A stretch of 64,000 nt of DNA from Notamacropus eugenii (GCF_028372415.1 NC_092874.1:332462651-332526650); one strand, 5' to 3'. Counted from the first letter of the stretch, positions 1-26,520 are shown. The notes: generated by a model from the sequence alone, not told the origin. Numbers and translations: made by a program.

Positions 1-14
1 TTCTACTACTTTTA

Positions 15-265
15 CTACTACTAAGCTAACATTTATTTAGCACAATTTGCAAAGTATTTGACTATTATCTTATTTTTATCCTCCCAACAACTCTTAGAAA
101 TTGGTACCATTATCATCCCTGTTTTGCATATGAGGAAACTGAGACCTCCAAGATTAAGTGACTTTAATTAACACTAGAAAGTGTTAAAGTCAAGATTTGA
201 ACTCAGGTCATGCTGACTCCAATCTAATGCTCTTTATCTTCTACACCACATTGCTGTCTCTATAG
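15..265 (-). mobile_element. MIR-like CORE-SINE
   Basis: The reverse complement follows the MIR layout: tRNA-like promoter part at the right, then ggaaactgagacc and a conserved core, ending in the L2-like tail (gctaacatttattta on the plus strand). Confidence 0.75.
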
Positions 266-974
266 GCTATGTAAACAAAAAGAGGAAACCGATGAATTAG
301 GGAGATAAATCCCAAATCTGGCACAGAAGTTTAGTGGAGTTATAATGGAGGACTTCAGTTATCACAACCTCTGGCAGAGGTCACTATTTGCCAAAAGCAA
401 TTAATAATATCTATTCTTACTGTAATGCTGGAATATCTGCTACCTACCCTAGGTTTAAGGAGAGCAGATTTCTCATTGTACAGAGAAACAGTAGGTAGGA
501 TCTGGTGGCCTAAAATTCTGTAGTGGAAGTTATCCCTGGAGGATGGGAAGCATTCATAAATGAAATTTTGAGACACAGAAACAAACAACTGCAAGGAAAG
601 TTGTCTAAAGTGACCTATACAAATGAACAGGAAACTTATTAACCAATTTAGATTTTTAAATGATACTTAGAAGGTGGAAGACAGAACAGGAAATGAATGG
701 AAGCAAATTTCTGTAATATTGGCATCAGGAGTACCAAAATTCAGAATGAGCCAGGGCTGATGAGGAAAGCTAAAGACACCCACAAAAGTTAATGGGGATT
801 GTTTTTTGGTTTTTAAGCTATGTTACAAATAAGAACAATCAGAAAAAAGATGGTACTGCTCAGGGTGGATGTTACTTGTTTCCATGTTGCCAAGAACAAA
901 AAACGGCAAGAAAAATAAAATGAAAAATCGATCCTTTGTTCTTCACAAAAGAGTTTTATCAGTTCTCTTTAAGG

Positions 975-1850
975 TGGCTCAAAATTGTCTTGGGTCGTTG
1001 GATTGATCAGAATAACTTCAGTCTTTCACAGTTGATTTTCCTTACAGGATCGCTATTACTGTGCACAGTGTTCTCCTGATTTTGTATCAGTTCAGATACA
1101 TCTTCTCAGGTTTTTCTGAAACCATCCTGCTTATTGCTGATAAAAGCACAATAGAAAGCACAATAGTATTCTGACACAATCATTAACACTATAGGGAGCT
1201 TTAGTTTCTTCTGAAAACTGCCTATTCATATCCTTTGACCATTTATCAGTTGCGGAATGACTCTTATTTTTATAAATTTGACTCACCTCCGTATATTTGA
1301 GGTATGAGGCCTTTATCTGAGAAATTTGCTGGAAATTTCTACCCCCACCTCCCAGTTTTTTGCTTTCCTTTTAATCTTAGCTACATTGGTTTTGTTTGTG
1401 CAAAAGCTTTTTAATTTACTGTAGCCAGAATTTTCTCCCATGATCTTATCTACCTCTTCTTTAATCGTAATAGATTCTTCTTTTATCCATAGATCCAATA
1501 GGTAAAATTTTTTATGTTCCCCTAGTTTCCTTATATTTCCCTTTATGCATAACTCATGTACCCAGTTTGATCTCATCTTGGCATATGGTGTAAGATGCTG
1601 GTCTGCCTGTAGTTTTCTGCCAAACTACTTTCTAGTTTACCAGGGCAATTTTTGTTCCAAAAGCCTGCATCTTTGTGCTTCTCAAACACTAGATTATTAT
1701 GGTCATTTACTAGTATTGTGTACCTGATGTCTTCCACTAACCCACTGCTATGTCTTAGCCAGTATTAGATTGCTTTGGTGATTATTGCTTTGTAATAGAA
1801 ATTGAGATCTGGTACTGCTAGGTCGCCTTCACACATCTAGATATTCTTGT
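975..1850 (-). mobile_element. L1 fragment (marsupial type, ORF2 3' region)
   Basis: Plus-strand text such as cctattcatatcctttgacc and gagatctggtactgctaggt is the antisense of the L1 ORF2 C-terminal region. The same text recurs at 57480-58280. Confidence 0.8.
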
Positions 1851-1999
1851 TGTATCAGATAGCCTTTCTCAGATGAATTCTTATAGTTAGATTCTAAAAG
1901 TGGAATAGGAGTTTGCTCAGCCATTGTCAGTGATCAGTGAGAGAGGGCAGAGAATGAAAGCAGGTCCTGCAGGATTAAAAAAAGTCCTAATTTTTAAAA

Positions 2000-2690
2000 A
2001 GAGGTCAGGATAGAGGGTGGAGAACAATTCTCCAAACTGTAGACCAATGAGCATTTCTTTGATTCCTGTCAAAATTCTAGATGACGGTATTTAAATTATG
2101 GTTAGGGAACATCTGGAGAAGGGAGGTGATGATGACAAAGATCTTGGCTTGACCAAAAACACAGTGTTTACAGGCTAACCACATTTCTTTTTGAAAAGGT
2201 TGCTAGTTCAGATCCAAGGTATAGACAGTTTACCTGGATTTTATCAAAGTTTGGCAAAGATTTTAATGCTGTTATTCAAAAGCTGAAGGAGGGGGGTAAC
2301 AGACTATTGGTTTTGATAGTGTTTGAATGATTGACTCTACATTCTCTGGCGTATTGGAAGAGGGTGCCATCTGTGCTTGGCACTTTGCCCTTTGACATGT
2401 TTGCCTGAACAAAAGTATAAAAAGCATGTGTTGTCAAATACACAGACGATACTGCTTGGCGGGCTGGCTCGTATCTGATAAGATCCCAAAAGAACTAGAT
2501 AGACCAGAAATGTACAATCTTGTACTTGGCTTTTTAAAAAATCAGTCCACAAGGATAAGATGGGTTCTTTGTGCTTATGCAGTTCATCTAAAAAAATTAC
2601 TTAAGGTTTTAATGAACGTAAGTTTGAAAATGAGTTAGGAGTACATTACCTCCCCTCTGTTCCCCCTGTACAATCTGTAAAAATGTTAAG
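2000..2690 (+). mobile_element. L3 (CR1-clade LINE) fragment
   Basis: The text follows the CR1/L3 reverse-transcriptase region in sense: ccatctgtgcttggcacttt, a cagacgatac motif, and ctagatagaccagaa to the start of the next domain. It is old and heavily decayed. Confidence 0.7.
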
Positions 2691-2799
2691 GGCGTAAGGA
2701 ATGTGGGAGTAAGGAATTCCTCCTCACTAGACTAGATGTCTTCTAGCAAAAGCCGAAGGATCACGTATCAGTTATGTTGTAGGGTAAGACCTAGGGTCT

Positions 2800-2960
2800 G
2801 ATGAGGAGGAAAATGCATCTTTATTTTCACTTGCCTCTAACTGAAATTTACCATTTTCTTCCATTAAGAATGTAGACAACAAACATTCTGAACAGAGATG
2901 TATGTAGGCTTCACTGCTCTGCAGCAGGGATCCATAACAACAATTGTTAAAAACACCTGC
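2800..2960 (+). mobile_element. hAT-type nonautonomous remnant
   Basis: cctctaactgaaatttacca followed by a cattctga...ggatccat end matches a common mammalian internal-deletion hAT family. Related copies in the window lie at 14037, 26438, 50838 and 53445. Confidence 0.5.
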
Positions 2961-4113
2961 TTGTAGATTGAATTTTTCAAGTATAGGTTAAACTAGATGA
3001 CTTATTTATTACCTTTTGACATGGAGATTTCACAATTTTATAAATGGGAAATTAAATACTTGTCAGTCTGCTTTGCAGTTTAGATATTTGCAAATACATG
3101 GCAGTCAAGTTTGTCTTCTCAGACTTGTAATTTTACAGAAAAGTAAGTGAGTGACCTAGGACCGTAGCTCTCCAGAGGTATGCCAAGAACTTCACTAGGT
3201 GTTCTGTGAAGTTTGCTATGCTGTTATCCCGGAAGCGGTATATGTATATATAGTATGGCAAAGTAGTACTTACAAAGTAAACAAATCTTGCCTTTTAATA
3301 CTCATACATTAATATGAAAACTTTGAACTCAGAACGAACTCAACAGAAATGGTTACTGATATTGGACAGGAACTACATTTATCCACAAGTCTCTCATATG
3401 TCCTCAAGTATTGGAAACCTCAGTGGTGGTGTGCTGCCATTCATCTCAACAAAGAAGATTGTTCCATGAGCAAAAACGTTTCAGAACTCCTGGGCTAAGA
3501 TATAAACGAAGTTCATTGAGCTGCTTCCCAGGGGCTACTCCAAGGTCCTTTACAATTCTTGCATTTTATCTTTTCTTCATTTTTTTTTTATTTCTTGGTA
3601 GTTCAAGGGCTCATTTGGTATTCTACTATTGTCTTGCTTGTTTGTCTTGTCAGTCTCCTACTTTTCCCTACAATTCTGGGAATTAGATCCATCAGTTAAG
3701 TTGCTTCCTCTTCTGGGAACAACTAACTTACTCCCTTATACGTCAGCAGGTAAATAAAATGAGAGCATTGTTTGTCCAAGTGGATTTTTTTTAATGTCTA
3801 ATTATGGTTACCCAACTAAAATTTATCTTGCCTGTGCTTTCCTGCTTCTCACGTTAGAGATTATCTGGCATTCATGCCATTTTCTTCTGCCTCTTCTTAC
3901 CTCTCTCCCCGCTCTTGTTCCCAAACAAATATCATAAAAAATACTTAGATTTCTTGCAGAAAATTCCACCTGCTTATGGATCTTGTATTGCTAGTATTTT
4001 GAAAACCATACGTTTCTTTCAGCCAAAAAAAAAAAGTTGTCAGTAGTAATTTTGAATCAAGAAAAGTATTTTATTTCTTTGGGTTATTGCTTGTGGTCAA
4101 TAAAACCCAAGGG

Positions 4114-4157
4114 GAGACAGAGACAGAGAGAGAGAGAGTGTGCGTGTGTGTGTGTGG
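4114..4157. repeat. GA/GT simple repeat
   Basis: An agacagag run passes into gagaga and then gtgtgt. Confidence 0.85.
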
Positions 4158-4459
4158 TGTCCCCCTTACATTCATGGGCTATTCTCACTCCTTTTTTCTT
4201 TATATATTGCACTTGAAATATGCATTTGCCATTGGTATTTATGGTTTTTATGTATGAAGTGTTAGGTGTGATTATAGAAAAATTATTTAAATTTCCTTCA
4301 TTACCTTCACTGTAAAGTGATAGTGATCTTTTCAGGCTTGTTGAAATCCTAATGTGCTTTTCAGTCTTTTGGTAAGTGTGAGATGAGTTTAAATAACTAC
4401 GTATTTTATATATATTTTCTTTTGAAAACAGTGGAGTCTGCTTTTATTTCAGTACTTTT

Positions 4460-5345
4460 TGAATTAATTCATCAAACACATTTTAGGCTTATGGGAGATG
4501 TGAAGGTGAATAAGAGTTAATCTTTCCCTTCACAAACTCTGCAATCTCGTGGAAGTTTTTAACACATTAATAATGCCTTAAATAACAAGAGTGAAATAAG
4601 CATTATAGTGCTGAAGAGTATCTGACAGGTTTAGAGTAGGCTTCAAGAATTAGGTGGCGTTTCAGTTATACCCTGCAGGACAGGTAGGTTTTTAGGGGAC
4701 TAGGACCTTCCAAAAAGAGGAGACATCCCCAGCCACAAAGCTTATATTTGAGGATAACCACCTATGTCAGGCAGTATTAGAGATGAGACTAGACAGGTAG
4801 CTTGATTAAGCTTGTAATCTTAATGTAAGATTAAGGAATTTGGGCTTTATTTGGCAGGCAGTAGGGGAAGCATTTAAAGGCTTGCTAGCACAGAATAGCA
4901 TGATCAGAATTTTATTTTAGGAAAATACGTCTAGCAGTGCACACAAAGCTGTTGCAGTAGTTCAGATGAGACGTGAGCAGAGCCTAAGGTGGAGAAGTAG
5001 TAGCGGAGATTGAGGAGCTCAGTTGTTTCATTTGTAGCTGACTATCTGTGACCCCATTTTCTTGGCAGAGACACTGGAGTGGTTTGCTATTTGTTTCTCT
5101 GGCTCATTTTTACAGATAAGGAAACTGAGACAAATGGTTCTTAACTGACCTGTCCATGGCCATTCTTTTATTCAGTGTGTGAGGCTGGATTTGAATTCAC
5201 GTCTTTCTGACTCCAGGCCTGGCACTCTACCCACCTTGCCACCTGGCTGCGCAGTTGGTGAGCAGACAGAAGAAAAGATATGGAGGACCTTAGCAATTTT
5301 GAAAATGAGAGATTAAGTCAGGCACAGAAAGAAATTTAGAGAAGT
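4460..5345 (-). mobile_element. L2 LINE fragment with nested SINE
   Basis: The antisense L2 3' region (aagcatttaaaggc, gttgcagtagttcagatgag) is interrupted by a SINE at 5022-5253 and may resume to about 5345. Confidence 0.65.
5022..5253 (-). mobile_element. tRNA-derived marsupial SINE inside L2
   Basis: The reverse complement begins gcagccaggtggcaaggtgg, reads ggcctggagtcagaaagacg, and ends in a tail with ggggtcacagatagtcagc, the usual RTE-type SINE ending. Confidence 0.75.
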
Positions 5346-5519
5346 AGCTGAACAGTTAAATTGTGTGCCTGATTTCCTGTCATCTTACTTCAGAGCATCA
5401 GTTGAAGTCTTTGCTGCCAGTTCCCCTCCCACTTTGAATAACTTTCTATTTTGTATATACCTAGTCAAGGGAGGGGAACCTGCAGCCTTGCCACTGAGTC
5501 CTAGAACGTGTTTGTGTGG

Positions 5520-5645
5520 TTTCCTCCAATACCAGTGTAAGCTTCTTGAGGGCAAGGACTTTTCATTTCTTCCTTTATGTTCCTAGCACTCAGCATAGCC
5601 CTTTACACCAGCTCGTACTTAGTAAATGCTTGTCAATGGATTGGT
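5520..5645 (+). mobile_element. L2 3' end
   Basis: gtaagcttcttgagggcaag, then cctagcactcagcatagccc and acttagtaaatgcttgtcaa, the characteristic L2 terminus. Confidence 0.75.
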
Positions 5646-6387
5646 TAAGGTCGCTGCCTGTTGTGTGTGGCCTTGTTTCAGAAGGAGGTTCTGTTAAAAG
5701 CCCACTGTTAGTTGATTACTGTCCATAAAGAATCTATTGTCCATTGCACTACAAGCCTCCTAAAGAGTTCCTTCATATTGTAAATCCAGTTGTAGTGCTG
5801 GCACGGCTGTACTGCTACCTACACATTGATCTCCAGGTGACATTTACGTGATGTCACATGGCTAGTATCTCTTTTTTTTTAACCAAATTCCTGCCTTCCA
5901 GTGGTACATTTCAGAGCTATACAAAATAGGACCCATCCTCCCCTTCCCCTCCCCCAAATAAAAACTAAGGAAATCAAGGGTTAAATATCCCCTCTCTGTG
6001 TTCCCCAGTTTGTTATCGTTTGTGGCCTACCTTCAAAATTGCTCTGAAGAATAGTTATAGTTGTAAGCGGTATATTGACCAACATTAGAACCTATAAAAA
6101 GGGAAGTATTCCATTTATGATTTCTTTATTCCAAAATAATACTATCAGTAAAATACTTCTGAACCATTATAATATAACTGAATTTTTTTTTAAAAAATGT
6201 ACTTTGTGTAGCTCCTTGTTTTATGAAAAGAGACTAATCTGTAACAAAATTGAATTGTAAAGAATTCAGTTTAGTCCAGTTTACTGTGAATACTTGCTTA
6301 AAAAGAAAGCCATTATCCATCTGGTTATGTGGTCCCAGGTTTAAATCTTTTAATACAGACTCATTAATAAGGCACAGATTCACCAAA

Positions 6388-6535
6388 CTTGAATGACTGA
6401 GGTTCTAGAAGGGACCTCAGAGGTCATCTCCTCTAATTCTCTCATTTTCCTAACAGTGAACCTGAGATATGGAGAAGTGAAGGTCCCTTGAGTGGGATTT
6501 GAAATCTAGGGCTTTCTCCACCACACCACCCACCC
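6388..6535 (-). mobile_element. CORE-SINE fragment
   Basis: ctagaagggacctcagaggt, a degraded core, and gggatttgaaatctagggct, in antisense orientation. Confidence 0.65.
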
Positions 6536-7369
6536 TGATTTCCCAGCTTTTCCCATCATAATTGATGCACACTGCTCATGTTCTTGGGAAGTGACCAGTA
6601 AGAATTCCCCTCTGGAGAATATCAGCTAAAGCACTGGCGTGGCTCTTATTGCCTTGTTGCCTACAGAGAACAATATTTAAATACTGGTAACAAGTGGAGA
6701 ACTGTGATTTGATATCATGGAGCTTGGTTAAACACTAAATTGTAATGTTACCACTACTGACCTAGTGGGAATAACAAATATCTAATCTATAAGTTTTAAG
6801 GTTTAACAAATTAATAGGTTAGTATGATATTAATGAAAGGACTTGATAATGAGTTTAAATGGGAAATCCCCACCCACTCTTCCGGATTCAAAGCAGTCTA
6901 TCCTGCTTGGTTCAGCGGTAGACAGAGTCTCTGTTGCTTATCATACATCAAACTTTTTTTTTTTTTTCAAACTTACACATCACATTTTTTTTAATTCACA
7001 CATAAATATGTAGACATTGTAATCTGTACATGGTTAGGTTAGTATGCATAGAATGGTATAGATTTTCCCTGTTCAACTTGCAGTAACATGTCACCTGCAC
7101 TATCCGGTATAAATTCCTTTGGTCTCATGTGGTCAAGTGACCAAACATGCACTGGGTTGAATTGGTGCAGCACTCTTAATTTTCCTCTTATAACTAACTT
7201 TCTTCTCCAGAAAAGAGAAGCAATGTTTTGAATGTTGGATTCTTAGCTTTTTCTGAATCATTTTAATCAGGGTATTGTGGTTGCAATCTTATAAAACTAC
7301 CTTCTCGGGAGTTGTTTTTTACAAACAAATGGTCCGGTGTTTTTAATTCTTGCTAGTATTTCATTCTTA

Positions 7370-8965
7370 ATGTCATCTTCTATTGTCCCCCTTGCCCATT
7401 ATTATCTCCTCTAATCTAATCTCTTTGTTCCTTTCTGTATTATCTGTGCAGATGCCCCAAAGTCTCCTATGTCCTTCAAGGAAAAAAACCTCACTGGAAC
7501 ACTTGCCTTCTTCATTAGTTAGCCATTGTTTTACATATCTTATCCTTTTCTCATCCAAGCTCATTGAGAAACCCATTTATACTGGGTTCTTTTTCCTCCT
7601 CACTTCACTACTAAACTTCTGTAATCTGGCTTCCAGCCTCATCACTCAACCAGGACCCCTTTCTCCAAAGTTCTTTATGTCCTCCTAATGGCCAAATCAC
7701 TTGGCTCCTCAGTCCTCTTCTTTCGTTTGTAGCATTTGACCCCTTTAATCACCTTCTCCTGAATGTTTACTCCTCTCAGTTTTATATTTTCCTACTTACC
7801 TAAACATTCCTGAGTCTCCTGCTGGATCTTCATCTATTTCATACCCACTAACTCTAAAGGTTTGTGACATTACTCCTAATTTTCCTACTTACTTGAATAT
7901 CCCTCAGACTTCTATTAGATCTTCAATCATGTCATATTCACTAACTGTGATTATATCCCAAGGCTCTCTGTCTTTTCTTTCTCTACTCTGTACTTGATGA
8001 TCCCATCAGTTCCCATGAATTCATTCACCATCTTTGTGCAAATGACTGTTCACCCACAGTGTCTTCATTGCGATTTAATCAGACATTTCAAATTGGATGT
8101 CTGAGAGGCCTCTTAAACTAAACATATCCTTTTCCTCCAAACTCCATCCATCTAACCAATTTCCCAATTACTGGCACCATAATTCCAGTCATTCAGATTC
8201 CCAACTTTGGAGTCATTCTCCACTCCTCACCCTCACCCTATATGTCATGATAATTAGTTGCCAAATCTTCGAGTTTTTTTCCTCCATTTCTTGTATTCCT
8301 TTCTTCCCACTCACATAGCCACCTTCCCTCACTCTTTGCCCCACCCCCAACAAAGTTTTATCATCTTTCATCTGGACTATTTAAAATAGCCCTCTAGGTG
8401 GTCTCCCTGATTCAAGTCCCTGTCTACACTAACCCATCCTCCACATACCTGCCAAAGCCATTTTTCTAAAATGGAGGTCTGACCAGGTTGTGGCTTCTCA
8501 AATTCTGACCTTATTATCTGTTGAATTAAATAAACTCTTCTTTTTGGAATTTAAACTTCATCTTACCTTTCCATCCTTCTTACTGCCTCCCACGTGCTCT
8601 TTTGTCCAATCACACTGGCCTCTTTCCACTTCCTTATTTGTAGCCTTGTTTCCCATCACCATTCCTTTCCCCTGGCTATATCCCATTTCTAGAATGCTCT
8701 TTTCTCACGTGTGTCTCTTAGACCCTGGCTTCTTTCTTGATCCTGTTCAAACCTTGTTATTTCTAGCTTATGCCCCTTCCAGTTGCTCATTCCTCCCTCC
8801 CTTAAGGTTACCTTGTATTGACACCATATATGCCCAGTCTCCCTTTACAAATGTGAGCTTCTTTAAAGGAGGGATTGTTTCTGCTTTTTCTTTGTATTCC
8901 CAGTACTTATCACGGTATCTGGAACAGAGTGAGCTCTAATTTTCTAAGTGCTTGTTGATTAAAGG
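7370..8965 (+). mobile_element. L2 LINE, long 3' part with decayed RT
   Basis: 1.6 kb in sense. It runs from tcagtcctcttc...gcatttgacc (RT Asp region), through cccaaggctctctgtctttt, tctggactatttaaaatagc and aatggaggtctgaccagg, to the L2 tail cagtacttatcacggtatct and aagtgcttgttgatt. It is the longest L2 in the window. The open frames here are fragments of it, not a host gene. Confidence 0.8.
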
Positions 8966-9204
8966 TCAGAGAGGGTAATAGGTTACAATTAGAAATTGTC
9001 AGAATATCAGAAATAGAATTTAGACACTTCCAACTCCCATGTCCTGCTGGATATTTTTTTTTACCCTATCACACCAAAACACTTAAGAGATAAGAAGCAT
9101 AATCCCACGAAGGCTGTGTCACCACCTTGCAGAGGTAGCTACTCAAGGAACTTTGCTTAGAGGTAAGAGAAACCACCCTCTTCTTGCCGGATTCCAAGCC
9201 CCCA

Positions 9205-9365
9205 AATCTCTCTCGTTTAGTGCTTGTCCTTGAACTTCAGTTTCTTTTTCTTTAAAATAAGGACAATTAGTCTTAATAGGATTCTTGCGAGGATCAAATT
9301 AATTAACATGTGTAAAGTCCTCCGAGAAAGTGCTTTGCACATAACTGTTGCGGATGGTGGTGATA
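9205..9365 (+). mobile_element. MIR-like CORE-SINE
   Basis: cttcagtttctttttcttta, then gcgaggatcaaattaattaa and gtaaagtcctccgagaaagt follow the MIR 3' half. Confidence 0.65.
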
Positions 9366-10709
9366 ATTGAGACCTAAAGGAGTATATGGTGGTGAAAGTC
9401 CTTGAACATGTTCTAATGGGAAAGAATTTTTTTGACCTTTTAAATATTTCAAAATTTTGCTTGGTTTTAAAAAGATGTCATCGTGAAAAGAGGGAGCATA
9501 TGAGAATAATCTTGTTACAGAGGGGCTTTTGTTCATATTGTAGTTTGTTAATCTTAGACTGTTTGGATTTACTTAGGTCCTTTTCTTTTAACTATACTTT
9601 ATAAATTGTTAGCTTCTCTAATGGCCACTCTCTTTTGAGTATCTTGGGTCAAGCTTTGTAAGAAAAGTTAAAAATTTAGACTGATTTTAATTTACTGTAC
9701 AAATTTGCATCTCCAGTGTCTACCATCAACCTTTCTTGCTGAAGGAATGCTGATTCCCATTCAAAGAAATATGAAAAGACTCATGCTTTATTTTCAAGCA
9801 CATATTTGAGCTAAATATATGGAAAATTCTATGCTGGCATGTTTTGTTTTGGTTTGGGGGTTTGTTTTGTTTTGGTTTGGTTTTTTTGGCAACTTCTAAA
9901 CTTAAGTTTAGGTGCCAGGCATTAATCAGCAAAGTCAAATAAGTGAACGGGAGATAAAACCAGTAATGTAAGTGAGGCACAACAGGCAGCCAACTTCACA
10001 ATTTAGAGACCTGCATTCAAGCCTTTTCTCAGATGCCTAGCAAGTCACTTAACCTTAGCCAAGATACTAGGCAGTTCTCTAAAGCTACGTTGCAGAGCAC
10101 TTGATAACCTGCTTTGTTTAATGATATTTCCTTACCTGGAGTTCCCTGTACTAATGAAATCATAGACCTGACCTACACAATGGCCATTAAGCAGTTTCTA
10201 GTAGTCTTTTTAAACCCTTTCATGAAAGAACATTTCCTCTCTCGGTGAATTTAAATATACATTTTGCTTGAAAATACAGATATTGAAAGTTTTTCGAATA
10301 ATTCTTTTGCATGAGGGCTTAGAAGATCTTTCCCTGAAAGATTTCTTTATCCACTCTGTGGGTTGAAGCTGGAAGACCCTGTAGTGTTGTAGATATAGAA
10401 GTAGGTGTAAAGTCTCCTGCCCTTCATCAAAAGGAATTTATTTTGTACCAAAAAAAAAAAATGTTGATTTCTCTTGCACACCACTAGTTTATATAAGGAA
10501 AGGCATCAATTAACAGTGAAGGATGCTAATTTCCAATGTTGTCACATTCTATAAACTGTCTATTTTATCACAGTTCTATATCATAAATAACAGTGGAATT
10601 AGTATTGGAAAGTGAAAGCTCTCTGTTGAGTACAAGTTCATTGTCATTATTGAACTTAGCAGAACCCTGTTCTATGGATTTCTCTGCAACTTAAATAAAC
10701 TTGTTGCAG

Positions 10710-23645
<12,936 letters not shown>

Positions 23646-24615
23646 GCCCCCTGGGGGGGAGGGGGAAGACACTGGACCTGAGAGGAGAACCGACACACAG
23701 AGACCCATTCTTGGAGACCGGCATTTTATTAGAAGAATACTTGCAGAGAAACAGTAACTGTCTCAGCCAAGAGTCCTTCTGAGGGGAGCATCTTTCTGCT
23801 TGCCCCTGATTCACTGTTGTATGTAATGTATTTATGTATGTATTTGTAAATGTCATAGAAGCCTACACACTTGTGGTGTCCACAGCCTGCAGCTCTGTGT
23901 GCTCTCCGTCGGGAAAGAGGATCCTCCCCTTCCCCCGTGCCTCTCCTTTGACCCCAACTCTCTGGGCTTCCACTCTGTCCCACTTGCTCTGACAGGGGCA
24001 TGGGAGGGGAGTGGGAGGAGGGGGAAAGGGATGGGGCCCTCAGCCACGGCAGTTCAGGTTTGGAAGGGCTGGTACACATGAAGAATCAAGTTTTTTTGTC
24101 TTTGTTTTTGTCTTCCCCCTTCCACCACCCCCCCCTCCCCCATGCCATTGAGTTTTCATTCCCTGTGTTGGTTTTGCTGTAACTTTTTTTGTTTCAAAGC
24201 CACCATTCTGTCATTTGTCCCATTGCATCTCTTCCCCCAGCCTGTTGGCGAGTTCACTCTGGCCGGATGACAGCAGAAGTGTCCTATCCCCTCCCTAAGG
24301 TGAAATCGGACATGGGTCTCGTGTCTGTGAAGGCGAGGCCCCACCCTCCAAGAACTTAATTTTTATTTTTTTTTTTACCATCAGGGCCTTAGCCCATAAT
24401 AGTTTCTGAACTGTCTCTGTCCCCACTCCTATACTTGGCCCATGCCCACAAAATAAGGCCAACTACACCCCCACCCTCCCTAAAGAAAAACCCCCTCCAA
24501 CCCAAGAGGAACACAGGCTTTGTTCCTACTGTCCCACACCAATTGGGTAACTGTTTGAGAAGTTTCATTTCTTTTTAGCCCAAACTCCACATAATAAAGT
24601 TCTAAGAGTACAGAT
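23646..24615 (+). other. UBAP2: UBAP2 3' UTR
   Basis: Sequence after the stop is non-repetitive, with several C-rich and T-rich stretches, and runs to an AATAAA at 24593-24598. The end is set about 15-20 nt past that signal and is approximate. Confidence 0.8.
24593..24598 (+). terminator. UBAP2 polyadenylation signal
   Basis: A canonical AATAAA is followed within about 40 nt by a GT-rich stretch (ctggatgttgtcgtttg), the usual downstream element. Confidence 0.85.
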
Positions 24616-25464
24616 GTCTTCTGGATGTTGTCGTTTGACTGGGTCATATGGCACAGAACTGAGGGTAAAGGGCTTCTGGCCCCTGAATTCTCTGAGAGTA
24701 ATTTGAGAAGCTTCTTCTGAGTCTGGTATTCCCACTCCCACATTAATGTAGGACATCAGCTCCACCTCACAATAGGAGGCATTCCTTTATTTGTATCTCA
24801 GGGTTGGATGAAAGAGACAGGACCAGTTTACCCAAAACAATCTCTGGGAATCAAACAGGTTTCACTCCACTTAGCTCCAATTCTCAACCAGTATTGCCTT
24901 GCCTCGAGATGAGCAAACCTCAAGAGAAGAAACAGCTGCCTTTTAGCCCCTCGGACTGCTTAGGTTATAAGCGCCTATAAATGGGATATTTGTCAAGGGC
25001 ACATAAGAAGGGGGAAAGTTGGAAGAATTGTTAAGTGAGATGACACCAGAAAGGTGCCAGCATGGAACTGTTAAGGAATTGATGTCAAGAAAAATCTACT
25101 TTGTTCCATATGTAAAATGAATGAAGCCAGAATGCAGAGGAGGTACCTGCACCCAGTCCCCCCATCCCCCCCTCCCACCTTTTTTGATGTATTACATAAA
25201 TTTGGTGGCAGTGTTTAGGAAAGATGGTAGAGGGAAGGCATGAAAAGATTTGGGTAGTTGCTAAAGGTGTGGAAAAGAAAGTAGTTCACAGAATGAATAT
25301 GAGTAGAACTACTTGTGGAGAAAGTCCAGATGCTTAGGTGATGACAAAAATTGAACCTTGTTGAGCTTAGATGTTACATTTTAAGTGCTAATGAGACATT
25401 CAGGAAGCAAAAAAAAAAACTGGAGGAATGACAAAATTTTACAGTCAAGTCACAAAAAAATGCA

Positions 25465-26300
25465 AATTGTTAGTAACTTATGTAGCCATCTAGTCCAACC
25501 CATACCAAAAAGCAATTTCCACGTACTTGGCAGCACCACCTCTGCCTGAAGACCTCCAAAAACTGGGGAACCTCAGCTGGTCCATTTGCAACTTTCCCAC
25601 ATTGCTTTTGGATCTGCCCTCTACAGATAAAGCAACAAATTTAAACCTTACTAACGACAGCTTTTCAAATATTTGCCGACTGCCATATCCCACGTCTTTC
25701 TTTGCTTGGCTTCATGCCAAGTTCTTTCAACTGATCCTACCACGTGACCTCAAGTACCCTCACCAGCCTGTTGTTGCCTAAGGTTTGCTTATCTATGTCT
25801 TAAAATGTGGCATCCATGCTGTGGGACTGTCAGCTTCCCCACCATAACAAGAGGATATTCTGATGCCTGCGTTTCTCAGCACGGCCCAAGATGCCATTAG
25901 TGGTGATATGTTCCAAATGACACTGTAAACTTGGACAGGGAAAACAAATGCACAAAAACGTGCTGAGAACTCACCGTGCATACATCCCCCACAACTTGTG
26001 AAGCTGACAATTTTGGCACTAAAACATGTAAAACTAAATTTACCGAATTTCATTTTATTGGGTTTGTCCCAGTACTAAGCCTGATGTCAAGATCATTTTG
26101 GATCTTGTCATCCAGTAGGTTTCTTCTCATCTGTAGATCTGATGAGTATATACCATCTATCCTTTTCTCCAATTCACTGATTTAAAAAAAAAAAAAACCA
26201 TTTTAGGAGCAAGCCGAGACAACTGATCCTCCACTATAGACTACGATTGTTGACATCCAACCATCAGTAACTACTGAGTCTGGACATTTAATCAATTCTG
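25465..26300 (-). mobile_element. L3 (CR1-clade) LINE fragment
   Basis: Antisense CR1/L3 throughout: catctagtccaaccca, cttcaactgatcctaccacg, gtcttaaaatgtggcatcca, attttggatcttgtcatcca, and gacatccaaccatcagtaac. About 830 bp, longer than the copy at 2000. Confidence 0.75.
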
Positions 26301-26437
26301 AATTGTATTTTTGTCTTATATCAGTTCTTAGTTCAATAACTGATCTGGAAGCAGGACAATCAAAATTAGGTGCCTCCTAACTTTTAGGGGGCAAGTCAAT
26401 CCCTAAACTTTATTCATTTGTTAATATAGGTTAGACA

Positions 26438-26520
26438 AGATTGGGGGTTCTTAAATCTCTTTGTCATGGACTCTTTTTCTCAATGTTTTCAAATGCATAA
26501 AATACATAAAATTACATAGT
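26438..26520 (-). mobile_element. hAT-type remnant, terminal part
   Basis: gggggttcttaaatctcttt, gtcatggactctttttctca and aaatgcataaaatacataaa match the inverted end of the same hAT family. Confidence 0.5.

Larger units (their letters stand above)
1..10709 (+). other. UBAP2 intron sequence upstream of exon A
   Basis: No UBAP2 exon was recognised here. It holds MIR-like, L1, L3/CR1, hAT, L2 and SINE copies listed separately. About 2960-4450, 5650-6380, 6540-7365 and 9370-10700 show nothing beyond short A/T runs and SINE scraps (one possible scrap at 9985-10090). An exon too diverged to spot by eye cannot be excluded. Confidence 0.6.

Noticed and set aside
8490-8939. A 149-residue frame
   Set aside because: It lies wholly inside an L2 copy and out of any recognisable domain.
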